From: Actinomycetes bacterium
Lineage (GTDB): Bacteria > Actinomycetota > Actinomycetes > Actinomycetales > Microbacteriaceae
DNA: 22,744 nt
Reading direction: 5' to 3'
NCBI GenBank assembly: GCA_023431405.1
Contig: JAEYVZ010000062.1
Span: forward strand, 1 to 22,744
The position numbers were made by a program, and so were the translations under genes. The notes beneath the pieces are model-generated. The model was not told where the DNA came from. It did no database searches and saw nothing but the letters and a program-made list of their open reading frames with translations. Position 1 is the stretch's first letter; each line of letters opens with the position of its first letter. This document shows positions 13,674 through 21,112 of the stretch, piece after piece.

Positions 13674-14966
13674 TCCGCCCGTGAGCACCAGCCACAGAAG
13701 AACGACGTTCAGGGCGATCAGGAAGAGCGAGGCGATCACCCCGGCGACGGTCGTGAGCATGCGGTTGCGGTAGGCGCCCAGCACGTCCCGTCGCGCGGTG
13801 AGCGCCACCAGCGGCACGAGAGCGAACGGGATGCCGAAACTGAGCACCACCTGGCTCAGCACGAGCGCGAGGGTCGGGTCGACGCCGATCGCGAGGATCG
13901 CAAGCGCCGGCACGAGGGTGATCAGGCGACGGACGAGCATCGGGATGCGCACTCGCAGGAGCCCCTGCATGATCTCCGCACCTGCGTACGCCCCCACCGC
14001 GGTGCTGGCCAGTCCGCTCGCCAGCAGGCCCACGGCGAACAGGCCGGCGACGGTCGGGCCGATCGTGTCGCGGAGGGCCGCATACGCCCCCTCCAGGCTG
14101 TCGGTGCCGGGGACTCCCGACAGCGCCGCCGCTGCCAGCAGCAGGATCGCGAGGTTCACGGTGCCGGCGATCGCGAGCGCGATCGTGACATCCCACCGCG
14201 TGGCGCGCAGCAGGCGCGGGGTCGCGATGTTCTGATCGGCGGCGCGAGCCGACGGCGACACGAAACGGTCGCGCGCGAGGGCGCTGTGGGCGTAGATGGC
14301 GTGCGGCATGATCGTCGCGCCGAGGATCGACGCCGCCAGCAGCAGCGAGTCGACGCCCTCGAATCGGGGAACGAGGCCGGACACGACGCCTGCGGCATCC
14401 GGCGGAGCGGCGAAGACGCCGTACGTGAATCCGAAGGCGATCACGAGCATGAGCCCCATGACGACGAACTCGAACGGCCTCGCGCCTCGGCGCTGCTGTA
14501 CGAGGAGGAGGGCGATGGAGATCGCGCCGGTGACGACACCGCCCCACAGGAGCGGGACGCCGAACAGCAGCCAGAGCGCCACCGCTCCGCCGAGCACCTC
14601 GGCGATGTCGGTGGCCATCGCCACGAGCTCCGCCTGCAGCCAGTAGGCACGTCGCCCCCACCTGCTGCGGATGCGCTCGCCGAGGGTCTCCGCGAGGCTC
14701 CGGCCGGTGACCACGCCGAGCTTGGCCGAGAGGTACTGGATGAGCCACGCCATGACGTTGCCCAGCACGACCACCCACACCAGGAGGTAGCCGTACCGTG
14801 CGCCCGCCGTCATGTTGCTCGCGACGTTGCCGGGGTCGAGGTAGGCGACGCCGGCCACCAGCGCCGGCCCCAGCAGCCAGGCGACGCGGGCGCGTCCGCG
14901 GCCCGCGGCGCGTCGGCGCCGGGGGGAGGGTCGTGCAGCGGTGTCGACGGCGACAGATTTCGGCAT
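13671..14966 (-). CDS. mntH: NRAMP-family manganese importer
   Basis: A 431-residue NRAMP transporter with eleven or so membrane segments, taking up Mn2+ with protons. The metal-site residues are intact: D44 and N47 in AYLDPGNVASN (segment 1) and A217 and M220 in ATIMPHAIYAHSAL (segment 6). The Met is the ligand associated with transition-metal selectivity. The N-terminus has a basic leader (RPSPRRRRAAGRGRAR) before segment 1. The ATG at 14966 follows a TAGAGT hexamer by seven bases and lies inside a perfect palindrome, TTTCGGCATGCCGAAA. A second palindrome lies upstream. Both are probably MntR operators. mntR follows after eight bases, so importer and repressor form one unit. Confidence 0.94.
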   Translation of the reverse strand: MPKSVAVDTAARPSPRRRRAAGRGRARVAWLLGPALVAGVAYLDPGNVASNMTAGARYGYLLVWVVVLGNVMAWLIQYLSAKLGVVTGRSLAETLGERIRSRWGRRAYWLQAELVAMATDIAEVLGGAVALWLLFGVPLLWGGVVTGAISIALLLVQQRRGARPFEFVVMGLMLVIAFGFTYGVFAAPPDAAGVVSGLVPRFEGVDSLLLAASILGATIMPHAIYAHSALARDRFVSPSARAADQNIATPRLLRATRWDVTIALAIAGTVNLAILLLAAAALSGVPGTDSLEGAYAALRDTIGPTVAGLFAVGLLASGLASTAVGAYAGAEIMQGLLRVRIPMLVRRLITLVPALAILAIGVDPTLALVLSQVVLSFGIPFALVPLVALTARRDVLGAYRNRMLTTVAGVIASLFLIALNVVLLWLVLTGG

Positions 14967-14973
14967 GCCGAAA
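14958..14973 (-). promoter_or_regulatory. mntH operator 1 (contains the start codon)
   Basis: A perfect 16-bp palindrome, TTTCGGCATGCCGAAA, with the mntH ATG at its centre. Together with the leaderless -10 it would lie over the transcription start. It shares the TTTCGG/CCGAAA half-sites with operator 2, whose centre is 32 bp away, close to three helical turns, so both face the same side of the DNA. Confidence 0.7.
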
Positions 14974-14979
14974 ACTCTA
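14974..14979 (-). promoter_or_regulatory. -10 element of mntH, leaderless type
   Basis: TAGAGT on the minus strand, seven bases before the ATG. It lies directly between the two palindromic operators, so a repressor bound at both would enclose it. The expected -35 position falls inside operator 2. Confidence 0.6.
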
Positions 14980-14987
14980 GCGCAGGT

Positions 14988-15007
14988 TTTTTCGGTGGAC
15001 CGAAAAA
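14988..15007 (-). promoter_or_regulatory. mntH operator 2 (over the -35 region)
   Basis: A perfect 20-bp palindrome, TTTTTCGGTGGACCGAAAAA on the plus strand, with 9-bp arms and a 2-bp centre. The A/T runs stand out in this GC-rich DNA. Position and shared half-sites make MntR the likely ligand. It lies about 23 bases upstream of the -10 of the divergent methyltransferase gene, so that promoter might also be affected. Confidence 0.7.
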
Positions 15008-15010
15008 CAG

Positions 15011-15024
15011 GCCGTTCGAACGGC
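15011..15024. promoter_or_regulatory. 14-bp palindrome upstream of the methyltransferase gene
   Basis: GCCGTTCGAACGGC is a perfect palindrome in the expected -35 to -10 spacer of the gene at 15042. It has no similarity to the mntH operators. It could bind another regulator or be chance. Confidence 0.35.
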
Positions 15025-15029
15025 GCCGC

Positions 15030-15035
15030 TAGCCT
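15030..15035 (+). promoter_or_regulatory. -10 element of the SPOUT methyltransferase gene, leaderless type
   Basis: TAGCCT, then six bases (TGACCG), then the GTG at 15042. Confidence 0.5.
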
Positions 15036-15041
15036 TGACCG

Positions 15042-15722
15042 GTGACCGAACCGACCGCCGAGCCGACCGCGCCCGAGCCGCAGCCCGAGACGGAGCCCGA
15101 GCCCGAGACTGAGCCGCAGCTTCACGTCGGCGTCGGTCCGTGGCCCGGCGGCCCGGAGGCGTGGCCCGACGACCCGCGGTTCGATCGCGCGCTCCTTGCG
15201 GAAGGAGACCGACGCAACGTCATCGACCGTTACCGGTACTGGACGATGGCAGCGATCGTCGCCGACCTCGACGAGCGTCGTCATCCGTTCCACGTCGCCA
15301 TCGAGAACTGGCAGCACGACATGAACATCGGGTCGATCGTCCGCAGCGCCAACGCGTTCGGTGCGGCGGAGGTGCACATCATCGGCAAACGCCGGTGGAA
15401 CCGCCGCGGCGCCATGGTCACCGACCGATACCAGCACGTACGCCATCACGACGACGTGGCGGCTTTCGCCGCCTGGGCCGACGCCGAAGGCATCCCGGTG
15501 GTGGCGGTCGACAATGTCGACGGCTCCGTCCCGGTCGATCGGGCCGAGCTGCCCGAGCGGTGCGTGCTGCTGTTCGGGCAGGAGGGGCCGGGGCTGTCGG
15601 AAGAGGCGATCGCGGCGGCGTCATCGGTCGTGGAGATCACGCAGTACGGGTCGACGCGGTCGATCAACGCGAGCGCCGCGGCGGCCGTCGTCATGTACGA
15701 GTGGTGCCGCCGCTGGGCCTAG
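15042..15722 (+). CDS. SPOUT-family (SpoU/TrmH) 2'-O-ribose RNA methyltransferase
   Basis: A 226-residue enzyme that transfers a methyl group from S-adenosylmethionine to a ribose 2'-OH in tRNA or rRNA. The three SpoU motifs are present in order: NIGSIVRSANAFG (95-107, catalytic-type R101), LLFGQEGPGLS (176-186, with the EGPG knot) and ITQYGSTRSINASAAAAVVMYEW (199-221). Residues 1-26 are an extension of Pro, Glu and Thr in a loose repeat (PEPQPETEPEPETEP) with no known counterpart in the catalytic core. The RNA target cannot be read from sequence. It is divergent from mntH and convergent with the MATE gene, and is probably a single-gene unit. Confidence 0.93.
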   Translation: MTEPTAEPTAPEPQPETEPEPETEPQLHVGVGPWPGGPEAWPDDPRFDRALLAEGDRRNVIDRYRYWTMAAIVADLDERRHPFHVAIENWQHDMNIGSIVRSANAFGAAEVHIIGKRRWNRRGAMVTDRYQHVRHHDDVAAFAAWADAEGIPVVAVDNVDGSVPVDRAELPERCVLLFGQEGPGLSEEAIAAASSVVEITQYGSTRSINASAAAAVVMYEWCRRWA

Positions 15723-15744
15723 CGGCTCACGGCCTCGACGGGCT

Positions 15745-17070
15745 TCAGACGCTCACCTGCAGCCAGTGCGGTCGCCGCACGCGCCATCCCAGGGTCGCCA
15801 GTCGCGCGAGCATGTAGACCCCGAAGAAGCTCACGGCCAGCCACGCGAGTCCGGCGGCACCGGGTGGGGCCAGGAGCGCGACGAGCAGCAGCGCGGGTGC
15901 GTACGGCACGAGGTTGAGCCCGCCCGCGACGGCGAGGTAGCGTGCGTCACCGGCGCCCATGAGCACGCCGTCGAGCACGAAGACGGCTCCGCACAGCGGC
16001 TGCGCGATCGCCAGCACGAGCAGCGCGGGCTGGATGAGGGCGGCCAGTCGGGCGTCTCCCGTGAAGACCAGCCCGATGACGCCGGATGCCGCGGCGATCA
16101 GCACACCCACGAGCACGCCGAACCACACGCCCCACGCGACCGTGCGCGCGAGCACCTTGCGCACGAACGCCTCGTCGCCGGCGCCGAGACCGCGGCCGAT
16201 GAGCGCCTGGGCGGCGATCGCCAGCGCATCGAGGGCGAACGCGGCGGTCGAGAAGATCGTGAAGGCGACCTGCCAGCCGGCGAGTTCCTCCGTCCCGAGG
16301 CCGGTGGCGACCCCGACGGTGGCGAGAAGTGCGAGGCGGAGCGACACGGTGCGAAGGAACAGCCAGCCTCCCGATCGCGCCGAACCGCGCACGCCGTCGC
16401 GCTGGGGGAGGACGGATGCCGCGTGCCGCCGCGCCAGCCTGCCGACGACGTAGGCGTAGGCGCCGACCATGCCCCACTGGGCGGCGACCGTGCCGGCCGC
16501 CGATCCGGCGATCCCCCATCCGAACCCGTAGATGAAGAGCCAGTTGAGGAGGGCGTTGGCAGTGAATCCGAGCCCTGCGATCCACAGCGGGGTGACCGTG
16601 TCCTGCATGCCGCGGAGCAGCCCGGTGGCGGCGAAGACGATGAGCATGGCGGGCAGGCCCCACATCGACAGCTGCAGGTAGATGACCGCCTGTTCGGCGA
16701 CGTCGGCGGGCGCACCGAACAGGGCGACGAGGGGGACCGTGAGCACCGACCCCGCGACGGCCAGGAGTGCTCCGAGTCCGAGGGCGAGCCACAGGCCGTC
16801 GATGCCGGCACGCACGGCGCTCGCATGGTCGCCGGCCCCGAAGCGCCGGGCCACGGCGGGAGTGGTGGAGTAGGCGAGGAAGACCATGAGGCCGACGATC
16901 GTCTGCAGTACGGCGGAGGCGATGCCGAGCCCCGCCAGCGGCACGACGCCGAGGTGCCCGACCAGTGCCGCATCGACGATGAGGAACATCGGCTCCGCGA
17001 CCAGGGCGCCCAGCGCCGGCACCGCGAGACGCAGGATCTCGCGGTTGAGTGGGAGGTGCGGCGCGGGCAT
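15745..17070 (-). CDS. MATE-family efflux transporter (DinF-like)
   Basis: A 441-residue multidrug-and-toxin-extrusion transporter with twelve predicted membrane segments in two related halves. Family stretches include LAVPALGALVAEPMFLIVDAALVGHLG (segment 1, about 15-41), LLRGMQDTVTPLWIAGLGFTANALLNWLFIYG in the first half and VLDGVLMGAGDARYLAVAGGLNLV in the second. The pattern is that of the DinF/NorM relatives common in actinobacteria. These exchange Na+ or H+ for cationic compounds; the substrate is unknown. The ATG at 17070 follows TAGGCT by six bases. It is divergent from the M13 peptidase gene (91-bp gap). Confidence 0.94.
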   Translation of the reverse strand: MPAPHLPLNREILRLAVPALGALVAEPMFLIVDAALVGHLGVVPLAGLGIASAVLQTIVGLMVFLAYSTTPAVARRFGAGDHASAVRAGIDGLWLALGLGALLAVAGSVLTVPLVALFGAPADVAEQAVIYLQLSMWGLPAMLIVFAATGLLRGMQDTVTPLWIAGLGFTANALLNWLFIYGFGWGIAGSAAGTVAAQWGMVGAYAYVVGRLARRHAASVLPQRDGVRGSARSGGWLFLRTVSLRLALLATVGVATGLGTEELAGWQVAFTIFSTAAFALDALAIAAQALIGRGLGAGDEAFVRKVLARTVAWGVWFGVLVGVLIAAASGVIGLVFTGDARLAALIQPALLVLAIAQPLCGAVFVLDGVLMGAGDARYLAVAGGLNLVPYAPALLLVALLAPPGAAGLAWLAVSFFGVYMLARLATLGWRVRRPHWLQVSV

Positions 17071-17076
17071 GCCACG

Positions 17077-17082
17077 AGCCTA
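17077..17082 (-). promoter_or_regulatory. -10 element of the MATE gene, leaderless type
   Basis: TAGGCT on the minus strand, six bases (CGTGGC) before the ATG. It is the same hexamer and gap as at the HAD gene. Confidence 0.55.
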
Positions 17083-17148
17083 GGGCCGGCGGCCGACGGC
17101 GGGTCGTGAGGATGCCGCTGCGCCGCGCGCGGGGTCGGCGCAGGCACC

Positions 17149-17154
17149 TATTGT
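17149..17154 (+). promoter_or_regulatory. -10 element of the M13 peptidase gene, leaderless type
   Basis: TATTGT, then GGATGCC (seven bases), then the ATG at 17162. An in-frame GTG at 17153 would begin inside the hexamer and is unlikely to be used from this promoter. Confidence 0.55.
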
Positions 17155-17161
17155 GGATGCC

Positions 17162-19141
17162 ATGACCGAGACCTCCCTCCGCTCCGGCATCGAGCTCTCC
17201 GAGCTCAGCTCCGACATCCGTCCCCAGGACGATCTCTTCCGCCACGTCAACGGCGCGTGGCTGGCCCGCACCGAGATCCCCGACGACAAGGCGCGCTGGG
17301 GCTCGTTCCACCTCATCGCCGAGCAGGCCGAGAAAGACGTGCACGCGATCATCGAGGAGTCGCAGTCGGCGCCGGAGGGCACGGAGGCGCGCAAGATCGG
17401 CGACCTGTACTCGAGCTTCATGGACACCGCGCGCATCGACGCGCTCGGCGCCGCCCCGCTGGGCGACCAGCTCGCCCGGGTCGACGCGATCGATGACATC
17501 CCCTCGCTTCTGCGGGTCGCCGGCGAGCTCGAGCGTGAGGGCGTCGGCGGCATGATCGGCACGTACATCGAGCCCGACCCGGGAAACCCCGAACGGTACG
17601 TGGTCTTCTTCGTGCAGGGCGGGCTGTCGCTTCCCGACGAGAGCTACTACCGTCTCGACAACTTCGACAAGACGCGTACCGCCTTCCGCTCCTATGCGTC
17701 CACCGTCCTGGGGCTGGCGGGCGTGCCCGATGCCGATGCCGAGGCCGACCGGGTGCTCGCCCTCGAGACGGAGCTCGCCGCCCACCACTGGGACAACGTG
17801 CGCACCCGTGACGCGGTCGCCACATACAACCTGATGTCGTGGGACGACACCGTCGCACTGGTCGGGGTCGACCTCGCGCCGTGGCGCGAAGCGGTGGCAT
17901 CCGGTCACGAAGACGGGTTCGCCGAGATCAACGTCAACCAGCCGAGCTTCCTCGAGGGTCTCGGCTCGCTGCTGGTCGCCGATCGCGTCGACGACTGGAA
18001 GGCGTGGCTGCGTCTGCACGTGGTGCGCGCGTCGGCACCGTTCCTGTCGAGCGACTTCGTCGACGCGAACTTCGCCTTCTACGGCACCGAGCTCACCGGG
18101 GTCCCGGTCAATCGCGAGCGCTGGAAGCGCGGTGTCGGCTTCGTGGAGGCGGCGATGGGGGAGGCCGTCGGAAAGGTGTACGTCGAGCGTCACTTCCCGC
18201 CCGCGGCGAAGGAGGCGATGGACGAGCTCGTCGCCAACCTCATCGAGGCGTACCGCCAGTCGATCTCCCAGCTCGACTGGATGACGGATGCCACGCGCGG
18301 GCGCGCCCTCGAGAAGCTCGCCGCGTTCACGCCGAAGGTCGGCTATCCCGTGAAGTGGAAGGACTACTCCGCTCTGGAGGTCGACGCGACCGATCTGATC
18401 GGCAACGTCCGCCGCACGAACGAGTGGGAGCACGAGCGGCAGCTCGCGAAGCTCGGAGCTCCGATCGACCGCGACGAGTGGTACATGACACCGCAGACCG
18501 TCAACGCCTACTACAACCCGCTCATGAACGAGATCGTGTTCCCGGCGGCGATCCTGCAGTATCCGTTCTTCGAGCTCGACCGTGACGCCGCCGCGAACTA
18601 CGGCGGCATCGGTGCGGTCATCGGTCATGAGATCGGCCACGGCTTCGACGATCAGGGAAGTGCCTTCGACGGCACCGGCGCCCTGCACGACTGGTGGACC
18701 GACGACGACCGCGCGGCCTTCCAGGCGCGCACCGCGGTGCTGATCGACCAGTACAACGCCCTGGTCCCGCAGGGGCTCGCCGACGAGCACACCGTCAACG
18801 GCGCCCTCACGATCGGCGAGAACATCGGCGATCTCGGTGGGCTCGGCATCGCCATCAAGGCCTACCGCCTCCACAACGCCGCGGCAGGCGACGACCCCGA
18901 CGGCCCCGTGATCGACGGGCTGACAGGCATCCAGCGTCTTCTCCTGAGCTGGGCGCAGATCTGGCAGCAGAAGGGCCGCGATGCCGAGACCATCCGCCTG
19001 CTCACGATCGACCCGCACGCGCCGAATGAGTTCCGGTGCAATCAGATCGTGCGCAACGTCGACGAGTTCTACTCCGCATTCGACGTGAGCGAGGGCGACC
19101 AGCTCTGGCTCGAGCCGGAGAAGCGGGTCACCATCTGGTGA
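17162..19141 (+). CDS. M13-family (neprilysin/PepO-type) zinc metallopeptidase
   Basis: A 659-residue peptidase of the neprilysin family, which cuts short peptides. The zinc site is complete: H489-E490-x-x-H493 (GHEIGHGFDDQG) and E553/D557 in ENIGDLGGL. The substrate-binding motif NAYYNPLMNEIVFPAAILQ lies just before, and the C-terminus has the family's CNQIVRNVDEFYSAFDV. Full length for a bacterial member. There is no signal peptide or membrane anchor: the protein begins with a polar stretch and then DDLFRHVNGAWL, so it appears cytoplasmic, where it could degrade peptides released by the proteasome or peptide importers. The ATG at 17162 fits the leaderless promoter. The next gene follows after 49 bp and is probably co-transcribed. 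Confidence 0.95.
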   Translation: MTETSLRSGIELSELSSDIRPQDDLFRHVNGAWLARTEIPDDKARWGSFHLIAEQAEKDVHAIIEESQSAPEGTEARKIGDLYSSFMDTARIDALGAAPLGDQLARVDAIDDIPSLLRVAGELEREGVGGMIGTYIEPDPGNPERYVVFFVQGGLSLPDESYYRLDNFDKTRTAFRSYASTVLGLAGVPDADAEADRVLALETELAAHHWDNVRTRDAVATYNLMSWDDTVALVGVDLAPWREAVASGHEDGFAEINVNQPSFLEGLGSLLVADRVDDWKAWLRLHVVRASAPFLSSDFVDANFAFYGTELTGVPVNRERWKRGVGFVEAAMGEAVGKVYVERHFPPAAKEAMDELVANLIEAYRQSISQLDWMTDATRGRALEKLAAFTPKVGYPVKWKDYSALEVDATDLIGNVRRTNEWEHERQLAKLGAPIDRDEWYMTPQTVNAYYNPLMNEIVFPAAILQYPFFELDRDAAANYGGIGAVIGHEIGHGFDDQGSAFDGTGALHDWWTDDDRAAFQARTAVLIDQYNALVPQGLADEHTVNGALTIGENIGDLGGLGIAIKAYRLHNAAAGDDPDGPVIDGLTGIQRLLLSWAQIWQQKGRDAETIRLLTIDPHAPNEFRCNQIVRNVDEFYSAFDVSEGDQLWLEPEKRVTIW

Positions 19142-19190
19142 GAGCCGAAAGCCCTCAGCACGCCCCATCCTGAGAAACGGAGAGAAGATC

Positions 19191-20138
19191 GTGGACGCGC
19201 CCGAGTCCCACGAATCGGAGGCAGCCGTCGCCTCGCGCGGAGGCCTGCGTCGCAACGGAGTGCCGAAGGGCCTGCGCTCGTCTGCCCGGCCCCGACGCTC
19301 GGGCGACGCACGGCGCTCGTTCACGGCGAGTCTCAAAGCCCTCGACGCGCTCGCGGCATCCGGGGCGCAGGTGTCGGTGCACGTGGTCGATCTCGATCGC
19401 GACACCGAGGTGCTCGCGGGCGATGCCCACCTCACCCTCCCCGTCGGGGGGATCGGGATCGTGCCTCTGCTCATCGAGACGGCGGCGCAGCTGGAGACCG
19501 GCGCCCTCGATCCGCTGGAGATCATCGACCGCTCCTCGGTCGACCCGGTCGAGGTCGGCGGTCTGTGGCGCCACCTCAAAGCGCCGGCCTTCCCCGTGCT
19601 CGATCTCGCGCTGCTGGCCGCCGCCACCGGTGACGCCACCGCCACCAACGCGCTCCTCGCTCGCGTGGGTCTGGATGCCGTACGCCGACGGATCGATCAG
19701 ATGGGCTTCGTGCGCACCGCCCTCCTCGACGGTTTCCGCGATCGTCGCGGGCTCGACGACGCCCCCCACGTGGCGCTCGCCTCGACGGAGGAGCTGTCGA
19801 GGCTGTTCGCCGCGCTCGTGAACTCCCGCGTCGTGTCGCCGGCGGTGAGCGCGCAGGTGTCTGAGTGGTTGAGCCTCGGGCACGACCTGTCGCTCGTGGC
19901 ATCCGCCACCGGCCTCGATCCCTTCGCGCACGACGACGACCGGCACCAGCTCCTCTTCGTCAACAAGACGGGGCGGGCCGACGGGGTCCGTGCCGAGGCA
20001 GGTGTGCTCGCGGGACCGCGGGCGGGCGTCGCGTACGCGCTGACGGTGTGCTTCGACGACCTGTCGATCGGTCACCGGCTGCGGGCGCACGACGCCTTCC
20101 GCACGCTGGGCGTCGAGCTCATGGAGTACATCCACTGA
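19191..20138 (+). CDS. Class A beta-lactamase-fold protein, catalytic motifs lost
   Basis: A 315-residue protein whose layout matches the class A beta-lactamase/serine-hydrolase fold, but which should not be active. The segment expected to hold SxxK reads LPVGGIGIVPLL, so the catalytic Ser is G87 and the Lys is I90. The SDN motif reads GDA (147-149) within TGDATATNALL. Only KTG survives (259-261, VNKTGRADG). There is no signal peptide or anchor: residues 1-50 are polar and basic, so it is predicted to be cytoplasmic, unlike true beta-lactamases. The GTG start has GGAGAG upstream at normal distance. It probably shares the transcript of the M13 peptidase. A binding or regulatory role is possible, but nothing shows it. 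The frame is intact and full length, which argues against a decaying pseudogene. Confidence 0.82.
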   Translation: MDAPESHESEAAVASRGGLRRNGVPKGLRSSARPRRSGDARRSFTASLKALDALAASGAQVSVHVVDLDRDTEVLAGDAHLTLPVGGIGIVPLLIETAAQLETGALDPLEIIDRSSVDPVEVGGLWRHLKAPAFPVLDLALLAAATGDATATNALLARVGLDAVRRRIDQMGFVRTALLDGFRDRRGLDDAPHVALASTEELSRLFAALVNSRVVSPAVSAQVSEWLSLGHDLSLVASATGLDPFAHDDDRHQLLFVNKTGRADGVRAEAGVLAGPRAGVAYALTVCFDDLSIGHRLRAHDAFRTLGVELMEYIH

Positions 20139-20158
20139 GCGGGCGCGCACCCGCGCTC
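20137..20158. terminator. Possible bidirectional terminator hairpin
   Basis: GAGC-GGG pairs with CCC-GC-GCTC (two-base bulge) across 20137-20158, between the convergent beta-lactamase-like and purU genes and starting within the stop codon of the former. It is GC-rich but has no T-run. Confidence 0.35.
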
Positions 20159-20163
20159 AGACG

Positions 20164-21045
20164 TCAGAAGACGATCGTGTGGTTGCCGTGCCGGATGATG
20201 CGATCGTGCGCGTGCCACAGCACCGCCCGCGAGAGCACCTGTCGCTCGACGTCGGCGCCGCGCCGGGCGAGATCCGACACAGACTCGGCGTGCGTGACAC
20301 GGATCGTGTCCTGCTCGATGATCGGGCCCTCATCGAGGTCGCTCGTGACGTAGTGGCTGGTCGCCCCGATGAGCTTCACGCCGCGCTCCTTCGCCTTCTT
20401 GTACGGCTCGGCGCCGATGAAGGCCGGAAGGAACGAGTGGTGGATGTTGATGACCGGAACGCCGAGCGTCTCCAGGAACTCCGGGGAGAGGATCTGCATG
20501 TACCGGGCGAGCACCACGAAGTCGACGTTGCCGACGAGGAGCTTCAGGATCTCCGCCTCCGAGGCCGACTTGTCGGGCCCGGGAACCGACGGCACGTGGA
20601 AGAACGGCACGCCGAAGCTGCGGACGTCTTCGGCGGTCGTCGTGTGGTTCGAGATCACCATCGGGATCGTGACCGGGAGGTCGCCGCGGCGGTGACGCCA
20701 CAGGAGGTCGAGGAGGCAGTGGTCCTGCTTCGAGGCGAGGATCGCCATGCGCTTGGGCACCGACTGGTCGGTGAGCGACCACTCCAGCTCGAACGGCGCC
20801 AGCGTCTCGGCGACCTCCGCCTCGATCCGGGGGCGGTCGGCGGCGAAGTCGGGCCGGTGGAACACCACGCGCTGGAAGTATGCGCCGCCGCGAGGGTCGT
20901 CGGAGTACTGGTCGAAGGCGACGATGTTCCCGCCGATGCGGGTGATCATCGCCGAGACGGCGGCGATGATTCCCGGGGTGTCCTTGCCATGGACGATGAG
21001 GCAGGCGTGGGCGGGAAGCAGGTGCGGGTCGTGCACGGGAGGCAT
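20164..21045 (-). CDS. purU: Formyltetrahydrofolate deformylase
   Basis: A 293-residue enzyme that hydrolyses 10-formyltetrahydrofolate to formate and tetrahydrofolate, supplying formate and balancing the one-carbon pool. Residues about 12-90 are an ACT regulatory domain (ACLIVHGKDTPGIIAAVSAMI). Residues about 98-293 are the formyltransferase domain, with the catalytic set N200, H202 and D238 (VINIHHSFLPAF and SDLDEGPIIEQ) and the signature GVKLIGATSHYVT. Length is normal. The ATG at 21045 follows CAGAAT by six bases. The gene upstream on the same strand is the peptide transporter, 67 bp away; purU seems to have its own promoter. Confidence 0.96.
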   Translation of the reverse strand: MPPVHDPHLLPAHACLIVHGKDTPGIIAAVSAMITRIGGNIVAFDQYSDDPRGGAYFQRVVFHRPDFAADRPRIEAEVAETLAPFELEWSLTDQSVPKRMAILASKQDHCLLDLLWRHRRGDLPVTIPMVISNHTTTAEDVRSFGVPFFHVPSVPGPDKSASEAEILKLLVGNVDFVVLARYMQILSPEFLETLGVPVINIHHSFLPAFIGAEPYKKAKERGVKLIGATSHYVTSDLDEGPIIEQDTIRVTHAESVSDLARRGADVERQVLSRAVLWHAHDRIIRHGNHTIVF

Positions 21046-21051
21046 GCATCG

Positions 21052-21057
21052 ATTCTG
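21052..21057 (-). promoter_or_regulatory. Possible -10 element of purU, leaderless type
   Basis: CAGAAT on the minus strand, six bases before the ATG; one mismatch from TAnnnT. TTCACG 18 bp upstream is a partial -35. Confidence 0.4.
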
Positions 21058-21112
21058 CCGTGTTCCTCCCGAAGGCGTGAATCGGTGGATCGTCTCCCGT
21101 GCAGACGCTCGT

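Noticed and set aside
14964..15007. A manganese riboswitch upstream of mntH.
   Set aside because: The -10 lies seven bases before the ATG, leaving no leader RNA; the conserved-looking elements are DNA palindromes.
15947..19648. A very long minus-strand open frame opposite the M13 peptidase gene, running into the MATE region in another frame.
   Set aside because: It is antisense to well-supported genes, has low-complexity Arg/Asp/Gly-rich translation with no domain, and is the usual by-product of high-GC third positions.
19191..20138. Calling the beta-lactamase-like gene an antibiotic-resistance gene.
   Set aside because: The catalytic Ser and Lys and the SDN motif are absent and there is no export signal, so beta-lactam hydrolysis is not expected.
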